7,624 bases of DNA, from assembly GCA_965363675.1 (NCBI GenBank), contig CBDTTW010000147.1, positions 1 through 7,624 of the forward strand, written 5' to 3'. The position numbers and the translations under genes are program-made. The DNA is from CBDTTW01 sp965363675. Lineage in GTDB: Bacteria; Bacteroidota; Rhodothermia; Rhodothermales; DASSAV01. Positions 5,613-7,624 of the stretch are shown here, one piece after another (position 1 is the stretch's first letter; every line of letters begins with the position of its first letter). The notes beneath the pieces are model-generated. The model was not told the DNA's origin. It worked only from the letters and a program-made list of their open reading frames with translations, and did not search any database.

Positions 5613-6260
5613 ATGCACATGTTTCACACAGTACATCCCCCGCCTCCGCGCCGGGGAGGCCGGATCAAGGACCTCGTGGTGCACGCCATCTCGCTGGTGG
5701 CGCGCGGAGCCAACCGGCGCACGTTCATCCGCCGCGCGGCGGCGGAGGCGGAAGTCTCGCCGGCCGAGGCCCCGGAAACCGCGCTGCTCAAGATGGATGC
5801 GCCGCGCCGGATGGTCTACGGCATCGTCTACGCCCCCAACGAGACGGACACCGAGGGCGACACGATGACGGCGGCCGACATCGAGCGGGCGGCTTACGGC
5901 TTCCTCCAGAGCCGCCGCAGCGCCTGCATCGACGCCGACCACGACCACGCCGCCGCGCGCGGCTACGTGGCCGAGAGCTGGCTCGTGCGGGCGGGCGACC
6001 CGATGTTTCCCGCCGAGCCGGAAGGCGCCTGGGCCGTCGGCATCAAGGTGACCGACCCCGACACCTGGGCGCGCATCGAGCGCGGCGAACTCAAGGCGCT
6101 CAGCCTGGCGGGCGTCGGGCGGCGCGAGCCTGCGCCCGAGCCGGAGGCCGTGGCGGCGCTCGGGGCCAGCATCGAGCGGCTGGAGCGCGCCGCGGCGGGA
6201 CGGCGCTCCGTCGTGGGCGGCGCTCCGACGGACGCGCCGCGCGGCCTCCACTTTCTGTAA
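5613..6260 (+). CDS. XkdF-type prohead protease / scaffold-processing protein
   Basis: This 215-residue protein directly precedes the capsid gene. It would cleave scaffold and capsid N-termini during head maturation. Residues 19-37 (KDLVVHAISLVARGANRRTF) are the LVxRGAN opening typical of XkdF proteins of PBSX-like phages. RRMVYGIVYAPNETDTEGDT (65-84) and MTAADIERAAYGFL (85-98) are further family blocks. Candidate catalytic residues are His110 or His112 in DADHDHAAARGYVAES and Ser164 in ELKALSLAG. AVGIKVTDPDTWARIERGEL (141-160) is also characteristic. After about residue 170 an acidic/basic low-complexity tail ends with GLHFL; it is shorter than many XkdF proteins, perhaps lacking an appended scaffold. 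The ATG at 5613 has no Shine-Dalgarno; a second ATG at 5619 is possible. Stop and capsid ATG are 37 nt apart, so the two are likely one operon. Confidence 0.85.
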   Translation: MHMFHTVHPPPPRRGGRIKDLVVHAISLVARGANRRTFIRRAAAEAEVSPAEAPETALLKMDAPRRMVYGIVYAPNETDTEGDTMTAADIERAAYGFLQSRRSACIDADHDHAAARGYVAESWLVRAGDPMFPAEPEGAWAVGIKVTDPDTWARIERGELKALSLAGVGRREPAPEPEAVAALGASIERLERAAAGRRSVVGGAPTDAPRGLHFL

Positions 6261-6283
6261 CCCCCTGTACTCCCCAAAACCAA

Positions 6284-6294
6284 CGAGAGGAACC
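6284..6294 (+). promoter_or_regulatory. Ribosome-binding leader of the major capsid gene
   Basis: CGAGAGGAACC sits 3 nt before the ATG at 6298. The GAGAGG core is the only clear Shine-Dalgarno sequence before a phage gene on the plus strand here, which fits the need for very high capsid expression. The identical 11-mer at identical spacing occurs before the ATG at 1328 on the minus strand. Confidence 0.6.
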
Positions 6295-6297
6295 CTT

Positions 6298-7233
6298 ATG
6301 GTATCCAACGAAGAACTGCTGGACGTGCTCAAGGCGCAGATCGACGCGACGACGACGGCCGGGCTGGCGGCGCCGCAGAACGCGGCCTCGTTCGTGGACC
6401 TGGCGGTCGAGCAGACGCAGGTCATGCAGCGCGTGCAGATCGTGACGGACATCCGGACGACGTACAACCTGGACAGCTTGAGTCTGGGCGAGCCGGTGAC
6501 CGTCGCGGCGACCGAGGGCGCCGCGCCGAACCCGGCGGACGTGACGGCGGTCGCGCGCGCGCGCAAAACGCTGACCCCGCGCGAGGTGATTGCGGCCTTC
6601 GACGTGACGTTCAGCTTTCTGCGCAAGAATATCGTGCGCGGCGACGTGAACGAGGCGCTCAACCGGGTGTTTGCCAAGCGCTTCGGCAAGGACATCATCC
6701 TCGCGGCGTTCTACGGCGACACGACGCTGGCCGGCGCCTCGCGCACTGACAAGACGCGCAAGATCCTCGACGGCTTCGTGCGCCAGGCCGAGCTTGACCC
6801 GGCCGTGAACGACGTAGCCATCGACGCGACGCCGGTGTACAGCACCGAGGTGTTCCCGGCGATGATCTCGGCGCTGCCGAAGGACTACCGCGACCAGCGC
6901 GACGAGCTGGCCTTCTACCTGAGCGCGGGCGTCTACGACAAGTACGCGGCCGAGATCGGGGGCCGGGCCACGGCGCTCGGCGACATGCTGCTGGCCGGGC
7001 CGTGGGGCGCAAACCTGAGCTTCATGGGCATCACGCTCGTGCCGGTCTTCGGCATGCCCGACGGCCGCGTGCTGCTGACGCTCCGGCAGAACCTGGTCAT
7101 CGGCTTCGGGCAGGAGATGACCGTAGGGCGCGACCTCAACCACCGCGAGCGCATCATGAAGGTGACGCTCACGGCCGACGTGGACGCGCGCTATGCCGAA
7201 GGCAGCGCCGTCGTGCTGGCCTCGGCGGCCTGA
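6298..7233 (+). CDS. Phage major capsid protein (HK97-fold type)
   Basis: This 311-residue protein follows the prohead protease and forms the icosahedral shell. The N-terminal 1-45 is helical, a possible maturation-cleaved or N-arm region. The body shows features usual in HK97-fold coats: VTDIRTTYNLDSLSLGEPVT (49-68), the long spine-helix area NEALNRVFAKRFGKDIILAAFYGD (118-141), ILDGFVRQAE (156-165), a YRDQRDELAFYLSAGVYDKYA segment (197-217) and the closing strands DGRVLLTLRQNLVIGFGQEM (255-274) and RERIMKVTLTADVDARYAEG (283-302). These resemble the XkdG / P2-type coat group in length and layout. The start is fixed by the strong ribosome site. Assignment rests on position and general pattern rather than a single diagnostic motif, but context makes it secure. 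Confidence 0.9.
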   Translation: MVSNEELLDVLKAQIDATTTAGLAAPQNAASFVDLAVEQTQVMQRVQIVTDIRTTYNLDSLSLGEPVTVAATEGAAPNPADVTAVARARKTLTPREVIAAFDVTFSFLRKNIVRGDVNEALNRVFAKRFGKDIILAAFYGDTTLAGASRTDKTRKILDGFVRQAELDPAVNDVAIDATPVYSTEVFPAMISALPKDYRDQRDELAFYLSAGVYDKYAAEIGGRATALGDMLLAGPWGANLSFMGITLVPVFGMPDGRVLLTLRQNLVIGFGQEMTVGRDLNHRERIMKVTLTADVDARYAEGSAVVLASAA

Positions 7234-7248
7234 CCCTCACGCTGCGCA

Positions 7249-7272
7249 CGCCTCCGGCCCCAACCGGAGGCG
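7249..7272 (+). terminator. Stem-loop after the capsid gene (partial terminator or mRNA stabiliser)
   Basis: CGCCTCCGG (7249-7257) pairs perfectly over 9 bp with CCGGAGGCG (7264-7272) around a CCCCAA loop. It begins 16 nt after the capsid stop. No T-tract follows, so complete intrinsic termination is doubtful. A processing stop or 3' stabiliser that lifts capsid mRNA over the next gene is more likely. Confidence 0.5.
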
Positions 7273-7312
7273 CCGGCGCGGCGGACGCTCTTCCACCCAA
7301 CCGTTTACGCGC

Positions 7313-7624
7313 ATGTTTGACCCTCGTGCTCACCCGCTGCTCGACGCTTCGCTCGGCGGCGCCGACGCTGCGCTCGAACGCCTGGCGCGCCTGTCCGAGC
7401 GGCTGCTGGGCCTTTCGCCGGACGCCTACGACGCCCTCGGAACGCCCGCGCAGGACGTGTGGGGCGACGCCGTGGCGCTCCAGATGAACCACATGTGGCG
7501 CACCCGCGAAGGCGAAGCGCTCGTGCAGGAAAACGTGGCGGGCTTCCAGCGCACGTTCCGGGCGCCGGAGGCGGTGTGCCGCGCCGCCCGCGTGCTCGTG
7601 CAGAGCTGCCTGGAAGCGCAGCGC
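7313..7624 (+). CDS. Unrecognised phage gene, possible head-tail joining protein, cut by window edge
   Basis: The frame is open from the ATG at 7313 to the end of the window, giving 104 residues with no stop. It begins MFDPRAHPLLDASLGGADAA and is mostly helical, with Leu/Ala/Arg-rich heptad-like stretches (LERLARLSERLLGLSP, 21-36) and a Trp/Met-rich segment (DVWGDAVALQMNHMWRTREG, 48-67). I recognise no family motif. Its place directly after the capsid gene is where head-completion or gp6-like adaptor proteins usually lie, so that role is inference from synteny only. It has no clear Shine-Dalgarno and is separated from the capsid gene by 79 bp containing a stem-loop. Confidence 0.65.
   Translation, partial: MFDPRAHPLLDASLGGADAALERLARLSERLLGLSPDAYDALGTPAQDVWGDAVALQMNHMWRTREGEALVQENVAGFQRTFRAPEAVCRAARVLVQSCLEAQR

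Noticed and set aside
1..7624. CRISPR arrays, tRNA or rRNA genes, insertion sequences
   Set aside because: No regularly spaced repeats, no cloverleaf or rRNA-like sequence, and no transposase were seen on either strand.

Overview
The window is very GC-rich and densely coded, and it carries the head-packaging end of a tailed bacteriophage or prophage. A block of three genes that are not phage structural genes sits in the middle. The secreted family 9 glycoside hydrolase most resembles, from memory of the family, proteins common in Bacteroidota and Rhodothermota. The base composition would suit a GC-rich member such as a Rhodothermus- or Salinibacter-like host. This host guess is inference; no rRNA or other marker is present.

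Layout. On the minus strand, reading leftwards from about 1300, lie the small terminase subunit and then the large terminase subunit, which runs off the left edge after its first 332 residues. From 1499 to 5516 lie three cargo genes. The first is an orphan PAS-domain protein (+). The second is an 831-residue exported GH9 enzyme (-), convergent with the PAS gene. The third is a membrane protein with about five transmembrane segments and a C-terminal formylglycine-generating-enzyme-like fold (+), divergent from the GH9 gene. On the plus strand from 5613 come an XkdF-type prohead protease, an HK97-fold major capsid protein and the start of an unrecognised small gene, probably head-tail joining. 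No portal gene is visible; it may lie left of the window, beyond the large terminase.

The packaging genes (leftward) and shell genes (rightward) are therefore divergent and separated by about 4.3 kb of cargo. Each arm is preceded by a copy of the same 25-bp, internally palindromic, AT-rich element (1345-1369 and 5527-5551, 23 of 25 bases matching in inverted orientation). Seen from the cargo these are inverted terminal repeats. Seen from the phage they are a shared operator or promoter element at a similar distance (about 45-60 nt) upstream of both phage arms. Both readings are open, and this is the most interesting structural signal here.

A second shared signal is an 11-base ribosome-binding leader (CGAGAGGAACC, 3 nt before an ATG). 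It precedes the capsid gene and also an ATG at 1328 upstream of the small terminase, but the latter ATG is out of frame with the terminase. This points to a leader peptide, a frameshift or a sequence error. How the cargo works together is not clear. A secreted beta-glucanase, a cytoplasmic small-ligand or redox sensor domain and a membrane protein with an extracytoplasmic-type fold look like genes that benefit the host rather than virion parts.
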